The notes beneath the pieces are model-generated. The model ran no database searches. It saw only the letters and a list, made by a program, of their open reading frames with translations, and was not told the origin of the DNA. Positions 1 to 9,813 of a DNA stretch of 64,000 bases are shown here, one piece after another. How positions within the stretch are numbered: the stretch's first letter is position 1; every line of letters begins with the position of its first letter. Source of the DNA: Vibrio vulnificus NBRC 15645 = ATCC 27562 (GTDB lineage: Bacteria; Pseudomonadota; Gammaproteobacteria; Enterobacterales; Vibrionaceae); contig NZ_CP012881.1 of NCBI RefSeq assembly GCF_002224265.1, positions 620,001-684,000 on the forward strand. Reading direction: 5' to 3'. The translations under genes were made by a program, and so were the position numbers.

Positions 1-1032
1 CAAAATCGCAGATTGTGGTGGGTTGATGATTGGTGTCGACATCAACGAACCAAACACACCACCATTGGTGATGGTAAAGTTACCGCCAATTAGCTCGTCA
101 ACGGTTAGTTTTCCGTCACGACCTTTGATGGCGAGCTCTTTGATGCCCTTTTCAACATCCGCAAAACCTAGCGTATCGCAGTCTTTTAGGACTGGAGTCA
201 CTAGGCCACGTGGCGTAGAAACCGCCATACTGATGTCAAAATAGTTGTGGTAAACAATGTCATCACCATCGATCGATGCGTTGATTTCAGGATAACGCTT
301 CAGTGCTTCAGTCACCGCTTTCACGTAGAAAGACATGAAGCCAAGACGAATACCATGACGCGCTTCAAACTGATCACCATACTGCTTACGAAGATCCATG
401 ATTGGCTTCATGTTGACTTCATTAAACGTCGTCAGCATTGCAGTGCTGTTTTTCGCTTCTAGCAGACGATTAGCCACTGTTTTGCGTAGACGCGTCATCG
501 GTACTCGTTTTTGACTACGAGCTGCAACAGGTGCTACTGGCGCAACAGCTGATTCTGCCACTGCTGGTGCCTTTTTGGCCGCTGCAAGGTGCGCTTCAAT
601 ATCTTCACGTGTAATGCGACCACCTACACCCGTACCTTTCACTTGGTTTGCTTCTAAACCATGCTCTGCAAGGAGACGACGCACTGCTGGGCTAAGGGCA
701 TCATTGCTCTCTTCTGATAAGCTTGCAGTATGACGCTTATCTGGAGATGGCTGTGACTCTTCTGTCGTATCAGCCGTAGGTTCACCCGCGACTGCCGCCA
801 ATTTAATGCGACCGATCAGTTGCTTAGAAAGTACTGTTGCGCCTTCTTCTTCAACAATCGCTTCGAGAATACCCGCTTCTGAAGCCGGTACTTCTAACAC
901 TACTTTGTCTGTTTCAATATCAACCAGCACTTCATCGCGCTCAACTCTGTCGCCTGGTTTCTTGTGCCAAGTTGCAACTGTTGCATCGGCCACTGATTCA
1001 GGTAAATCTGGAACCAGAATTTCAATAGTCAT
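1..1032 (-). CDS. sucB: Dihydrolipoyl succinyltransferase, E2 of 2-oxoglutarate dehydrogenase (partial)
   Basis: This is the E2 core of 2-oxoglutarate dehydrogenase, which moves the succinyl group from E1 to CoA. The first 344 codons are present and the left window edge cuts the rest. The N-terminus MTIEILVPDLPESV opens a lipoyl domain with the carrier lysine in ETDKVVLEV at residue 43. An Ala/Pro-rich linker follows, then an E3/E1-binding domain (about 113-150, LSPAVRRLLAEHG) and the start of the acyltransferase domain (from about 172). The catalytic HxxxDG motif lies in the missing part. The start has an AAGGAAG site just upstream. It lies 28 bp downstream of sucA and is surely cotranscribed with it. 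No frameshift is visible. Confidence 0.97.
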   Translation of the reverse strand, partial: MTIEILVPDLPESVADATVATWHKKPGDRVERDEVLVDIETDKVVLEVPASEAGILEAIVEEEGATVLSKQLIGRIKLAAVAGEPTADTTEESQPSPDKRHTASLSEESNDALSPAVRRLLAEHGLEANQVKGTGVGGRITREDIEAHLAAAKKAPAVAESAVAPVAPVAARSQKRVPMTRLRKTVANRLLEAKNSTAMLTTFNEVNMKPIMDLRKQYGDQFEARHGIRLGFMSFYVKAVTEALKRYPEINASIDGDDIVYHNYFDISMAVSTPRGLVTPVLKDCDTLGFADVEKGIKELAIKGRDGKLTVDELIGGNFTITNGGVFGSLMSTPIINPPQSAIL

Positions 1033-1060
1033 ATCTGTTTCTTCCTTTTACTTCTAGTTC

Positions 1061-3886
1061 TTAATCCGAAGTCTTTTCGTTCACGTTTAGCGCGTCATCA
1101 ATCAGCGCTTTCTGCTGTTTCAAGTGCACCGACATATAACCAACGGCTGGAGAAGCTGATGCTGGACGACCAGCGTATTTCAACTCAGTTCCTGCCGGGA
1201 TAGCTGCTCGGAAGTTATGTTGGCTACAGTACCAAGCCCCTTGGTTTTGTGGCTCTTCCTGACACCAAACAAAATCTTCAACATTCACATAAGGTGCTAT
1301 TGCCGCTTTCACGTCATCCATCGGGAATGGATACAGCTGTTCAATACGTACAATCGCGACATCATCTTGCTCGTTATTGCGACGCTGCTCTAGAAGGTCG
1401 AAGTAGACCTTTCCTGAACAGAACACAACACGTTTCACTTTTGCCGGATCCAGTTCATCGATTTCTGGAATCGCTGGCATAAAGGTACCATTTGCCAAGT
1501 CATCGAGTGACGATGTGCATAATGGGTGACGTAGCAATGATTTAGGAGACATCACAATCAGTGGACGACGCATTGGACGCACAACTTGACGACGGATCAT
1601 GTGATAAACCTGCGCAGGGGTTGATGGCACAACCACTTGCATGTTTTGTTCAGCACACAGTTGTAGATAACGCTCAAGACGCGCAGATGAATGCTCTGGG
1701 CCTTGACCTTCATAGCCGTGAGGCAACAACATGGTTAACCCACATAGTCGAGCCCACTTCTGCTCACCCGAAGAGATGAACTGGTCAATAACCACTTGTG
1801 CGCCGTTAGCAAAGTCACCAAATTGCGCTTCCCAAAGCGTCAAGCCACTTGGCTCTGCCGTTGCGTAACCGTATTCAAAGGCAAGTACCGCTTCTTCAGA
1901 AAGAACCGAATCGAATACTTCAAAAGGACCTTGCTTATCATGAATATTGGCAAGAGGAACATAAGTACTGGCATCGTTTTGGTTGTGCAGTACAGCATGA
2001 CGATGGAAGAAAGTACCACGACCAGAATCCTGACCCGAGATACGAATACGCTTGCCATCATCCACCAGTGTGGCGTAGGCCAAAGTTTCTGCCATACCCC
2101 AATCTAGCTCTTTTTCACCATTGGTCATTGCTACACGGTCGTTATAAAGCTTGCTCACTCGGCTGTGAAGCGTGTGACTTTCTGGGTATTGGCATAAACG
2201 CTTACCTAGCTCGACTAGGCGTTGTTTATCGTAGGTATTGTTCCAAGACGTATCCCAGTCATGGCCCAGATATGGGGACCAATCAACAGAATGGAGTGCC
2301 ATTGGGCGCCATTCTTTAACAACCACTTCGCCGTGATCAAGTGCATCACGATACTCGTTGACCATTTGCGTTGCGGTTTCGATGTCGCATTCATTTTTGT
2401 CGATCAACACATCAGCATACAACTTACGTGGTGTAGGATGTTTTTTGATCTTTTGATACATCAACGGCTGAGTTGCGTTTGGCTCATCCGCTTCGTTGTG
2501 GCCATGACGACGGTAACAAACCAAGTCAATCACCACATCACGTTTAAATTCGTTACGGTAATCCAACGCAATACGAGTAACGAAAGCAACTGCTTCAGGG
2601 TCATCTGCATTTACGTGGAAAATCGGTGCCTGTACCATCTTCGCAATATCAGTACAGTACATTGTTGAGCGTGTATCGCGTGGGTTAGATGTCGTAAAAC
2701 CTACTTGGTTGTTGACGACAACACGTACCGTACCACCAACGCAGAAGCCACGCGCTTGAGACATGTTGAATGTTTCAGCAACAACCCCTTGACCCGCGAT
2801 CGCAGAGTCACCATGGATGGTAATAGGCAACACTTTACTACCGTCATCATCGCCCAAGCGGTCTTGACGTGCACGCACAGAACCCATAACGACTGGGTTA
2901 ACAATCTCTAAGTGAGATGGGTTAAACGCAAGGGCTAAGTGAACGTCGCCACCTGGTGTTGCGAAGTCCGCCGAGAAACCTTGGTGATATTTCACATCAC
3001 CCGTACCCCAACTCTCGCCATGCTTACCAGCAAACTCATCAAACAGATCTTGAGGCTTTTTGCCCAAGACGTTAACCAGCATATTGAGACGGCCACGGTG
3101 AGCCATGCCGATAACCACTTCACGCATCCCGCTGCGACCCGCATGACGAATCAACTCTTTCATCATCGGAATCATCGCGTCGCCACCTTCGAGAGAGAAA
3201 CGCTTCGCTCCTGGGAATTTTGCACCAAGATAGCGCTCAAGACCTTCTGCTGCCGTTAGTTCAGCAAGGAATGTACGTTTTTCATCTTTATCAAAGGAAG
3301 GTTGACCAACCACAGATTCTAAACGTTGTTGGATCCAACGCTTTTGCTCTGTGTCTGTCATGTGCATGTATTCTGCACCAATCGAACCACAGTAGGTTTT
3401 CTTAAGTGCGGTGTAGATATCTTTAAGCGGCATGGTCTCTTGACCAACAGCAAAAGAACCTACGTTGAATGTTTCTTCGAAGTCATCTTCGGTGAGATTG
3501 TGGAATGCAGGGTCTAGCTCAGCCACTGTTGGGCGTTGCCATAAACCGAGTGGATCCAATTCTGCTGCTTCATGTCCGCGGAAGCGGTAAGCATTAATCA
3601 GCTGTAGTACCTTAACTTGCTTAGCATCGACATCAGGATCACTTACCTGGACACTATAATGCTTTGTTTCTTGAGCTAGTCGTCGGAAGTAGTCACGGAC
3701 CCGTGAATGCGGCTGTTCGGCCACTTCTTTTGTTGGCTTAGGCAAGCCTTCAAAAACACGTTTCCACTCCTCACTTACCAGATCGGGGTCACTTAGATAC
3801 AGTTCGTAGAGATCCTCTACGTAAGTTGCATTGGCGCCAGCCAAGTGTGAAGACTCGAGCCATGCCTTCATCACGCCGTTGTGCAT
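1061..3886 (-). CDS. sucA: 2-oxoglutarate dehydrogenase E1 component
   Basis: This thiamine-diphosphate enzyme decarboxylates 2-oxoglutarate and succinylates the lipoyl group of SucB. At 941 residues it matches the usual length (about 933 in E. coli). The N-terminus MHNGVMKAWLESSHLAGAN resembles the E. coli N-terminal tail. The middle carries GMAHRGRLNMLVNVLGKK and the ThDP/Mg motif, GDSAIAGQG followed by VVVNNQVGFTT. The C-terminal transketolase-like part has QFGDFANGAQVVIDQF and LLPHGYEGQGPEHSSARLER. It sits 101 bp downstream of sdhB, a gap holding a hairpin, and just upstream of sucB, so the order sdhCDAB-sucAB follows the enterobacterial arrangement. Confidence 0.98.
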   Translation of the reverse strand: MHNGVMKAWLESSHLAGANATYVEDLYELYLSDPDLVSEEWKRVFEGLPKPTKEVAEQPHSRVRDYFRRLAQETKHYSVQVSDPDVDAKQVKVLQLINAYRFRGHEAAELDPLGLWQRPTVAELDPAFHNLTEDDFEETFNVGSFAVGQETMPLKDIYTALKKTYCGSIGAEYMHMTDTEQKRWIQQRLESVVGQPSFDKDEKRTFLAELTAAEGLERYLGAKFPGAKRFSLEGGDAMIPMMKELIRHAGRSGMREVVIGMAHRGRLNMLVNVLGKKPQDLFDEFAGKHGESWGTGDVKYHQGFSADFATPGGDVHLALAFNPSHLEIVNPVVMGSVRARQDRLGDDDGSKVLPITIHGDSAIAGQGVVAETFNMSQARGFCVGGTVRVVVNNQVGFTTSNPRDTRSTMYCTDIAKMVQAPIFHVNADDPEAVAFVTRIALDYRNEFKRDVVIDLVCYRRHGHNEADEPNATQPLMYQKIKKHPTPRKLYADVLIDKNECDIETATQMVNEYRDALDHGEVVVKEWRPMALHSVDWSPYLGHDWDTSWNNTYDKQRLVELGKRLCQYPESHTLHSRVSKLYNDRVAMTNGEKELDWGMAETLAYATLVDDGKRIRISGQDSGRGTFFHRHAVLHNQNDASTYVPLANIHDKQGPFEVFDSVLSEEAVLAFEYGYATAEPSGLTLWEAQFGDFANGAQVVIDQFISSGEQKWARLCGLTMLLPHGYEGQGPEHSSARLERYLQLCAEQNMQVVVPSTPAQVYHMIRRQVVRPMRRPLIVMSPKSLLRHPLCTSSLDDLANGTFMPAIPEIDELDPAKVKRVVFCSGKVYFDLLEQRRNNEQDDVAIVRIEQLYPFPMDDVKAAIAPYVNVEDFVWCQEEPQNQGAWYCSQHNFRAAIPAGTELKYAGRPASASPAVGYMSVHLKQQKALIDDALNVNEKTSD

Positions 3887-3944
3887 ATTTTCCCTTAACC
3901 AGTAGTTTTCACGTTTGCTGCGGTCTTCGCCGAGCTACTATAGA

Positions 3945-3973
3945 GCCGACAGGTTGGTTAGAACACTGTCGGC
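3945..3973 (-). promoter_or_regulatory. Hairpin between sdhB and sucA
   Basis: An 8-bp perfect stem, GCCGACAG (3945-3952) with CTGTCGGC (3966-3973), has a 13-nt loop. On the minus strand no U-run follows it, so it looks more like a processing or RNA-stability element, or a partial attenuator between the sdh and suc parts of the transcript, than a terminator. Confidence 0.45.
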
Positions 3974-3987
3974 AATTTTGTTGTTTG

Positions 3988-4698
3988 TTACACCGAACGA
4001 TTGACCAGCATACTCTTGATGTGGCCAATAGCTTTTGTAGGATTTAGCCCCTTAGGACAAACACTTACACAATTCATAATGCCGTGGCAACGAAAAACGC
4101 TAAATGCGTCATCAAGATTAGACAAACGTTCATCTGTTGCAGTATCACGACTGTCAATCAGCCAACGATACGCAGCCAGAAGGCCTGCTGGCCCGATAAA
4201 CTTGTCCGGGTTCCACCAGAATGATGGGCACGAGGTTGTACAACATGCACACATAATACATTCGTACAAACCATCCAAATGTGCACGCTCATCTGGTGAT
4301 TGTAAGTTTTCTCGAGAAGGCGGAAGAGCACCATCTGAAATCAAGAAAGGCTTAACTTTCGCATAGTTATCGTAGAACTGTGTCATGTCAACGATAAGAT
4401 CGCGAATCACAGGTAACCCAGGTAATGGACGAATCACAATTTTGTCCGCTTTCAGCGCAGACAGCGGTGTAATACACGCCAAACCGTTCTTACCATTCAT
4501 GTTAAGACCATCCGAACCACACACACCTTCACGACAGGAACGACGGAAAGAGATCGTAGCGTCTTGCTCTTTGAGTAGAATCAGTGCATCCAACACCATC
4601 ATGTCAGAGCCGTCTTCCACTTCCAGCACATAGTCTTTCATGTATGGTTTGGTATCTACATCCGGATTGTAACGATATACAGAGAAGTTCAGTTTCAT
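3988..4698 (-). CDS. sdhB: Succinate dehydrogenase iron-sulfur subunit
   Basis: This subunit passes electrons from the flavin of SdhA to the membrane quinone site. In its 236 residues the [2Fe-2S] ligands are Cys55 and Cys60 (SCREGVC), Asp63 and Cys75; the Asp ligand in place of Cys is as in E. coli. The C-terminal half holds the [4Fe-4S] and [3Fe-4S] motifs CIMCACCTTSCP and CHGIMNCVSVCPKGLNP. It lies 14 bp after sdhA in the same transcript. Length and all cluster ligands are intact. Confidence 0.98.
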   Translation of the reverse strand: MKLNFSVYRYNPDVDTKPYMKDYVLEVEDGSDMMVLDALILLKEQDATISFRRSCREGVCGSDGLNMNGKNGLACITPLSALKADKIVIRPLPGLPVIRDLIVDMTQFYDNYAKVKPFLISDGALPPSRENLQSPDERAHLDGLYECIMCACCTTSCPSFWWNPDKFIGPAGLLAAYRWLIDSRDTATDERLSNLDDAFSVFRCHGIMNCVSVCPKGLNPTKAIGHIKSMLVNRSV

Positions 4699-4712
4699 AG
4701 TTCAGTCCTCCC

Positions 4713-6479
4713 TTAGTATGTACGTACTTTTGGTGGGAACGCATCACGATGAACAGGCGTCATATTGACATCACGCTTGCTCATTTGCTCCGTTTCCGGG
4801 TTGTAGATAGAGTGGCATAGCCAGTTTTCATCGTCACGATCTGGGAAGTCAAAGCGGGCGTGAGCACCGCGACTTTCTGTGCGATAGTTGGCCGCAACTG
4901 CTGTTGAGAATGCCGTTTCCATCAAGTTGTCTAGCTCCAAACACTCGATACGCTGAGTATTGAACTCAGTTGATTTGTCAGAAAGATGTGCATCTTTCAG
5001 GCGCTCGCGAATCACTTTCAGCTCTTCCAGACCTGTCGCCATAGCGTCACCTTCACGGAATACCGAGAAGCTGTTCTGCATACAACGTTGTAGATCTTTA
5101 CGAATCTGAACTGGATCCTCACCACCTTTGCTGTTTTCCCAGCGCATGTAGCGAGAAAGTGATGCTTCAATGTCCGATGCTGATGCATCGCGAGCTTCCG
5201 CTTGTGCCGCCAAAGTTTCACCAAGGTGAAGACCCGTTGCACGACCGAATACCACGAGGTCAAGCAGTGAGTTACCACCTAGACGGTTTGCACCATGTAC
5301 TGATACAGAAGCAATTTCACCACACGCGAATAGACCTTGAACTTCGACGTCTTTGCCATCGGCAGTTTGTTTGATCGCTTGACCAGAAACTTGCGTCGGT
5401 ACACCACCCATCATGTAGTGACAAGTTGGGATAACTGGGATTGGCTCTTTTACTGGATCAACGTGAGCGAAGGTACGCGACAACTCACAGATGCCTGGTA
5501 GACGCGATTCAAGCACATCTTTACCTAGGTGATCCAACTTGAGTTTAATGTGTGGACCCCAAGGACCATCGCAACCACGACCTTCACGGATTTCGATCAT
5601 CATTGAACGTGCCACAACGTCGCGACCAGCCAAATCTTTCGCATTCGGCGCATAACGCTCCATGAAACGCTCGCCATCTTTGTTAAGAAGATAACCACCT
5701 TCACCACGACAGCCTTCCGTTACAAGAACACCAGCACCAGCAATACCCGTTGGGTGGAACTGCCACATTTCCATATCTTGCATTGGAACACCCGCACGCA
5801 GTGCCATACCAACGCCATCACCTGTATTGATGTGTGCATTGGTTGTCGAAGCGTAGATACGTCCAGCACCACCGGTTGCTAAAATGGTCGCCTTCGACTT
5901 GAAGTAGCAAATTTCACCCGTTTCCATGCATACCGCTGTACAACCCACAACCGCACCATCTTGGTTTTTCACCAAATCAAGTGCATACCACTCAGAGAAG
6001 ATCATGGTTTTGTGTTTTACGTTTTGCTGATACAGAGTGTGGAGCAGTGCGTGACCAGTACGGTCTGCCGCTGCAGCGGTACGAGCCGCTTGCTCGCCAC
6101 CAAACTCTTTTGACTGACCACCAAATGGACGCTGGTAGATACTGCCGTTATCAAAACGAGAGAAAGGCAGGCCCATTTTTTCAAGCTCGATCACTGACTC
6201 AGGACCATTCTTACACATGTACTCAATGGCGTTTTGGTCACCAATGTAATCGGAACCTTTAACGGTGTCATACATATGCCACTGCCAATCGTCTTTGTGT
6301 GAGTTACCGAGAGCAACGGTAATACCACCTTGAGCCGATACAGTGTGTGAGCGTGTTGGAAATACTTTAGATAGCAATGCACAAGAAAGGCCTTGCTCAG
6401 AAATTTGTAGTGCAGCACGCATGCCTGCACCACCAGCGCCGATTACTACGGCATCAAATTCGCGAACTGGAATAGACAC
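4713..6479 (-). CDS. sdhA: Succinate dehydrogenase flavoprotein subunit
   Basis: This catalytic subunit oxidises succinate to fumarate with covalently bound FAD. The 588 residues begin with the dinucleotide fold [17 protein letters not shown]. The flavin-linking histidine is His45 in [11 protein letters not shown]. Active-site segments such as QFHPTGI and [19 protein letters not shown] are present. The start codon is GTG, directly abutting the sdhD stop (TAA-GTG), so translation is probably coupled. The family N-terminus resembles [12 protein letters not shown], which supports this start. Confidence 0.98.
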   Translation of the reverse strand: MSIPVREFDAVVIGAGGAGMRAALQISEQGLSCALLSKVFPTRSHTVSAQGGITVALGNSHKDDWQWHMYDTVKGSDYIGDQNAIEYMCKNGPESVIELEKMGLPFSRFDNGSIYQRPFGGQSKEFGGEQAARTAAAADRTGHALLHTLYQQNVKHKTMIFSEWYALDLVKNQDGAVVGCTAVCMETGEICYFKSKATILATGGAGRIYASTTNAHINTGDGVGMALRAGVPMQDMEMWQFHPTGIAGAGVLVTEGCRGEGGYLLNKDGERFMERYAPNAKDLAGRDVVARSMMIEIREGRGCDGPWGPHIKLKLDHLGKDVLESRLPGICELSRTFAHVDPVKEPIPVIPTCHYMMGGVPTQVSGQAIKQTADGKDVEVQGLFACGEIASVSVHGANRLGGNSLLDLVVFGRATGLHLGETLAAQAEARDASASDIEASLSRYMRWENSKGGEDPVQIRKDLQRCMQNSFSVFREGDAMATGLEELKVIRERLKDAHLSDKSTEFNTQRIECLELDNLMETAFSTAVAANYRTESRGAHARFDFPDRDDENWLCHSIYNPETEQMSKRDVNMTPVHRDAFPPKVRTY

Positions 6480-6824
6480 TTATGCACCCCACAATACAAA
6501 CAGACCAGAGAAGAAATACCCGAACAGCAGTGCGATCACACCCAGTTGTAAACCGCCACGCAATTTGGCGCACTTGATGTAGTCAGTCAGCACTTGCCAT
6601 AATCCAATCCAGGCATGAATCAGGACAGAAGCGAGAGCAAGCATGGTGAAGACTTTAGTAAAAGTACCACCAAAAAACTGAGTCCAGGATGCATAGTTGA
6701 TATCTGTGAACGCACAGAAGCTAACAAGATAAATGGTGTAAAGAGTCATGATGATGGCCGTTGCACGAATCAATAAGAAATCGTGCACACCGTTACGACC
6801 AACAGAGGAAACGTGTTTTACCAT
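6480..6824 (-). CDS. sdhD: Succinate dehydrogenase membrane anchor subunit
   Basis: This 114-residue membrane anchor binds heme b and quinone together with SdhC. Three transmembrane stretches are visible: about 16-37 (DFLLIRATAIIMTLYTIYLV), about 52-78, and 89-112 near the C-terminus. The histidine in SVLIHAWIGLWQV fits the heme ligand of the family. It overlaps the end of sdhC by 7 bp and its stop abuts the sdhA start, so the sdhCDA genes are tightly coupled. Confidence 0.95.
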   Translation of the reverse strand: MVKHVSSVGRNGVHDFLLIRATAIIMTLYTIYLVSFCAFTDINYASWTQFFGGTFTKVFTMLALASVLIHAWIGLWQVLTDYIKCAKLRGGLQLGVIALLFGYFFSGLFVLWGA

Positions 6825-7210
6825 ACCAAAATCCCCGCCAATAGTGATAAGACAGCGGTGGCAGCAAATGCAACTTTGGCACTCATTGCGCCAGACTCAA
6901 GCTCTTCAAAATGGCCTAAGTCCATCATCAGGTGACGAATACCACCAGCGATGTGGTATGCCAACGCAGTTAAAATGCCCCATAGAATAAACTTCACAAA
7001 GAAGCTATCGACGATGTCGCTTGCTTCCATAAAGCCTACTGGGGATGACAGAGAAATGGATAGTAACCAAAGCAAAATTCCCACCGCAACAAACGTAATC
7101 ACACCTGACACACGGTGCAGGATGGACGCGATTGCTGTGATAGGAAAGCGAATGGTCTGTAAATCTAAATTAACAGGTCTTGACTTTCTTTCTTTCACGG
7201 GCTTGCTCAC
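6818..7210 (-). CDS. sdhC: Succinate dehydrogenase cytochrome b556 subunit
   Basis: This 130-residue heme-binding anchor subunit is the first gene of the sdh operon. The family signature is RPVNLDLQTIRFPITAIASI followed by LHRVSG. Three membrane helices follow, and LAYHIAGGIRHLMMD carries the heme-ligand histidine. The start is GTG, with GGAG six bases upstream; the nearest upstream ATGs are out of frame. Its promoter must lie in the 395-bp gap shared with gltA, where tandem ArcA-like boxes are seen. Confidence 0.95.
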   Translation of the reverse strand: MSKPVKERKSRPVNLDLQTIRFPITAIASILHRVSGVITFVAVGILLWLLSISLSSPVGFMEASDIVDSFFVKFILWGILTALAYHIAGGIRHLMMDLGHFEELESGAMSAKVAFAATAVLSLLAGILVW

Positions 7211-7264
7211 TCAGCTCCATTGAGCATTTATTGTTATGAACGAATTTTGGCTCCCAACCCCACA

Positions 7265-7285
7265 AAAGTTAACATTTAATTAACA
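7265..7285 (-). promoter_or_regulatory. Tandem ArcA-like boxes upstream of sdhC
   Basis: Read on the minus strand, TGTTAATTAA (7285-7276) matches the classical ArcA box WGTTAATTAW exactly. A second copy, TGTTAACTTT, begins 11 bp further on (7274-7265). ArcA-P is known to bind direct repeats spaced by about one helical turn, so the pair is a good operator candidate for the sdh operon. Binding is inferred. Confidence 0.55.
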
Positions 7286-7524
7286 ACATTCCGGCAAATG
7301 ATTCCATTAAATTGTAAAAAACTTGTTAACAAAAAAGCTAAAAGAAACACCTCACAATTGTTTCTAGCCCCGAATTTATAAGGAGTTAACCAAAAATTTC
7401 TGCGCCACTATACGGCTGGCAACATTCTAATACAATTGATGTAACAAATTATGCTACACAGAACAGATTTTTAACGATTTTAATGCAAAAAATAATAACA
7501 AGTGCACACAAAAAGGGAGAAGAA

Positions 7525-7553
7525 TTGACTTTAATCTTTAACACCAGTACAAA
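7525..7553 (+). promoter_or_regulatory. Possible gltA promoter
   Basis: TTGACT (7525-7530) is followed after 17 bp by TACAAA (7548-7553), a weak -10. It would give a leader of about 45 nt before the gltA start. Only the spacing and the -35 are good. Confidence 0.35.
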
Positions 7554-7605
7554 AAAGGCATATAAACATCCTGGACGGATTAAATAATAAACAAAGGAGA
7601 TTGTT

Positions 7606-8895
7606 ATGGCGGATAAGAAAGCGACCCTTCATGTTGAAGGTAAAGCGCCGATCGAATTGCCAATTATGGAAGGTTCTTTAGGAACGCCCGTAATTGATGT
7701 TCGTAAGCTAGGAGCGAACGGCTACTTCACTTTCGACCCGGGTTTTCTTGCCACTGCATCTTGTGAATCGCAAATAACATACATCGACGGCGGAAAAGGC
7801 ATCCTGCTTCACCGTGGATACCCTATTGATCAGCTTGCAAACAACGCTGATTATCTAGAGGTTTGTTATATTCTACTTTACGGTGAAGCCCCTACTCGTG
7901 AGCAATACGAGAAATTCAAAACAACTGTTACTCGCCACACTATGGTGCACGAACAAATTGCCAGCTTCTTCCATGGCTTCCGTCGTGATGCACACCCTAT
8001 GGCAGTAATGTGTGGCGTTGTTGGCGCACTTGCTGCGTTTTACCATGATTCTTTAGACATCAACAACGACGTGCATCGTGAGATCACTGCGTATCGTCTG
8101 TTGTCTAAAATGCCAACGCTTGCGTCTATGTGTTACAAGTACTCAACAGGCCAACCGTTCATCTACCCTCGCAATGATTTGAGCTACGCAGAAAACTTCC
8201 TACACATGATGTTTGCTACACCATGTGAAGAATATGAAGTAAACCCTGTCGTTGCACGTGCGATGGACAAGATCTTTACTCTACATGCCGACCACGAACA
8301 GAATGCGTCAACGTCAACAGTACGTTTGGCGGGTTCTTCTGGTGCAAACCCGTTTGCTTGTATTGCGGCAGGTATTGCATCGCTTTGGGGTCCAGCTCAT
8401 GGCGGCGCAAATGAAGCGTGTCTGAAGATGTTGGAAGAGATTGGTTCAGTCGACAACATTCCTGAGTACGTGGATCGAGCGAAAGACAAAGATGACCCAT
8501 TCCGTTTGATGGGCTTTGGTCACCGTGTTTACAAGAACTACGATCCACGCGCAACCGTTATGCGTGAAACCTGTCATGAAGTGCTTAAAGAGCTCAACAT
8601 TCAAGATCCACTGCTTGATGTTGCAATGGAACTTGAGCGCATTGCTCTTTCAGACGAGTACTTTGTCTCGAAGAAACTGTACCCGAACGTTGATTTCTAC
8701 TCAGGCATCATTCTGAAAGCGATTGGCATTCCAGTCTCAATGTTTACCGTTATCTTCGCAATTTCACGCACCATCGGTTGGATTGCTCACTGGAACGAAA
8801 TGCACAGTGATCCACTGAACCGTATCGGTCGCCCTCGTCAGTTATACACAGGGGAAGTTCAACGCGATTTCCAACCTATGCACGAACGCGAGTAA
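7606..8895 (+). CDS. gltA: Citrate synthase (type II)
   Basis: This enzyme condenses acetyl-CoA and oxaloacetate to citrate, the entry step of the TCA cycle. The 429-residue length is typical of the NADH-sensitive hexameric type. Catalytic segments are [11 protein letters not shown] (first His), [13 protein letters not shown] (second His) and VDFYSGI (Asp). The start is preceded by AAAGGAGA. It is divergent from sdhC and followed at once by a strong terminator, so it is probably monocistronic. Confidence 0.98.
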   Translation: MADKKATLHVEGKAPIELPIMEGSLGTPVIDVRKLGANGYFTFDPGFLATASCESQITYIDGGKGILLHRGYPIDQLANNADYLEVCYILLYGEAPTREQYEKFKTTVTRHTMVHEQIASFFHGFRRDAHPMAVMCGVVGALAAFYHDSLDINNDVHREITAYRLLSKMPTLASMCYKYSTGQPFIYPRNDLSYAENFLHMMFATPCEEYEVNPVVARAMDKIFTLHADHEQNASTSTVRLAGSSGANPFACIAAGIASLWGPAHGGANEACLKMLEEIGSVDNIPEYVDRAKDKDDPFRLMGFGHRVYKNYDPRATVMRETCHEVLKELNIQDPLLDVAMELERIALSDEYFVSKKLYPNVDFYSGIILKAIGIPVSMFTVIFAISRTIGWIAHWNEMHSDPLNRIGRPRQLYTGEVQRDFQPMHERE

Positions 8896-8915
8896 TACGC
8901 ACAGTGTTAAAATTG

Positions 8916-8948
8916 AAAAGGGTTGAGACATGGTCTCAACCCTTTTTG
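8916..8948 (+). terminator. gltA rho-independent terminator
   Basis: A 14-bp perfect stem, AAAAGGGTTGAGAC with GTCTCAACCCTTTT, has a 3-nt loop and ends in a U-run. The A-run on the other side could also serve the convergent Nif3-like gene. Confidence 0.9.
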
Positions 8949-8972
8949 TTTTACGACTTTATGATATTTCGC

Positions 8973-9731
8973 CTATACCGGATTATCGATATCAATAAAT
9001 TCAACATCCAATTGGTGTTGTTGTACCAACCATTCTCCAAGCGCCTTAATTCCGTACCGCTCAGTAGCATGATGGCCAGCGGCATAGTAATGGATATCTA
9101 ACTCTCGGGCACTGTAAGTGGTTCGCTCTGAAACTTCGCCAGAGATAAAAGCATCTAGGCCATGTTGTGCAGCAAGCTCAATGTAATCTTGTCCACCACC
9201 AGTACACCAACCTACCGTTTCAATCATTTTATGGCGATTTTCTGGGGCAATGTGCAAAGGTTCGCGGTGAAGCGCAGATGCCAGTTTTTGGGCAAACTCA
9301 GCCCCTGTAAGCGGCTGTTTGAGGCGCCCAAACATGGCCACGGATTGAGGATGCCCTTCTAAACCACCCTCAACCTTTATCTCAAGCAAACGTGCCAGCT
9401 CAGCGTTGTTACCGAGCTCTGGGTGAATATCGAGAGGCAAGTGATAAGCAAATAAGTTGAGATCATTTTTGATCAGAGTGCGGACGCGTTTTCCTTTCAT
9501 GCCACGGATAGGCTCAGCTTCACCTTTCCAAAAATAGCCATGGTGCACAAGCAGTGCATCAGCATTGAGTTCAACCGCTTTATCGATTAACGCTTGAGAA
9601 GCGGTCACTCCGGTGATGATTTTTTTTATCGTCTCACTGCCTTCGATTTGCAGGCCGTTTGGGCAGTAATCCTTAATCAACTGGGGGGTCAGTTTCTCAT
9701 TTAAGATTTTTTCTAATTCGAGGTTGTTCAT
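8973..9731 (-). CDS. Nif3-like dinuclear metal center protein (YbgI family)
   Basis: This 252-residue protein belongs to the Nif3/YbgI family, a toroidal hexamer with a two-metal site. In E. coli YbgI has been linked to GTP cyclohydrolase I type 2-like fold proteins and its true substrate is unclear. Metal-binding segments are LLVHHGYFWKGE, YHLPLDIHPELGNNAE and, near the C-terminus, GHHATERYGIKALGEWL. An ATG 27 codons further upstream is in frame, but MNNLELEKILNEKL matches the family N-terminus, so I start at 9731. It is divergent from the DUF1853 gene with about 80 bp between. Confidence 0.9.
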   Translation of the reverse strand: MNNLELEKILNEKLTPQLIKDYCPNGLQIEGSETIKKIITGVTASQALIDKAVELNADALLVHHGYFWKGEAEPIRGMKGKRVRTLIKNDLNLFAYHLPLDIHPELGNNAELARLLEIKVEGGLEGHPQSVAMFGRLKQPLTGAEFAQKLASALHREPLHIAPENRHKMIETVGWCTGGGQDYIELAAQHGLDAFISGEVSERTTYSARELDIHYYAAGHHATERYGIKALGEWLVQQHQLDVEFIDIDNPV

Positions 9732-9813
9732 CTTAGATTCCAGACTTAAGTTACCCGCAAAGTGTATACTCAAGCTTGTCAGCAATACAATATCGGATCC
9801 AACCTCGAGCACA

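Larger units (their letters stand above)
7211..7605. promoter_or_regulatory. sdhC-gltA divergent control region
   Basis: This is a 395-bp AT-rich gap between two divergently transcribed TCA-cycle units. It holds several GTTAA-containing words: 7267-7285, the TTGTTAACAA palindrome at 7323-7332, and AGTTAACC near 7384. They fit control by ArcA and possibly other respiratory regulators. It also holds a possible gltA promoter at 7525-7553. I see no ORF or RNA gene in it. Confidence 0.7.

Noticed and set aside
2222..2668. 148-codon open frame on the plus strand inside sucA
   Set aside because: It is antisense to a complete, highly conserved enzyme gene and has no recognisable protein features.
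3887..3987. Separate suc promoter between sdhB and sucA
   Set aside because: A promoter is known here in E. coli, but no convincing -35/-10 pair is visible; only the hairpin is reported.
9732..9812. N-terminal extension of the Nif3-like protein
   Set aside because: The family begins at MNNLELEKILNEKL; the 27 extra codons overlap the intergenic space and have no family match.
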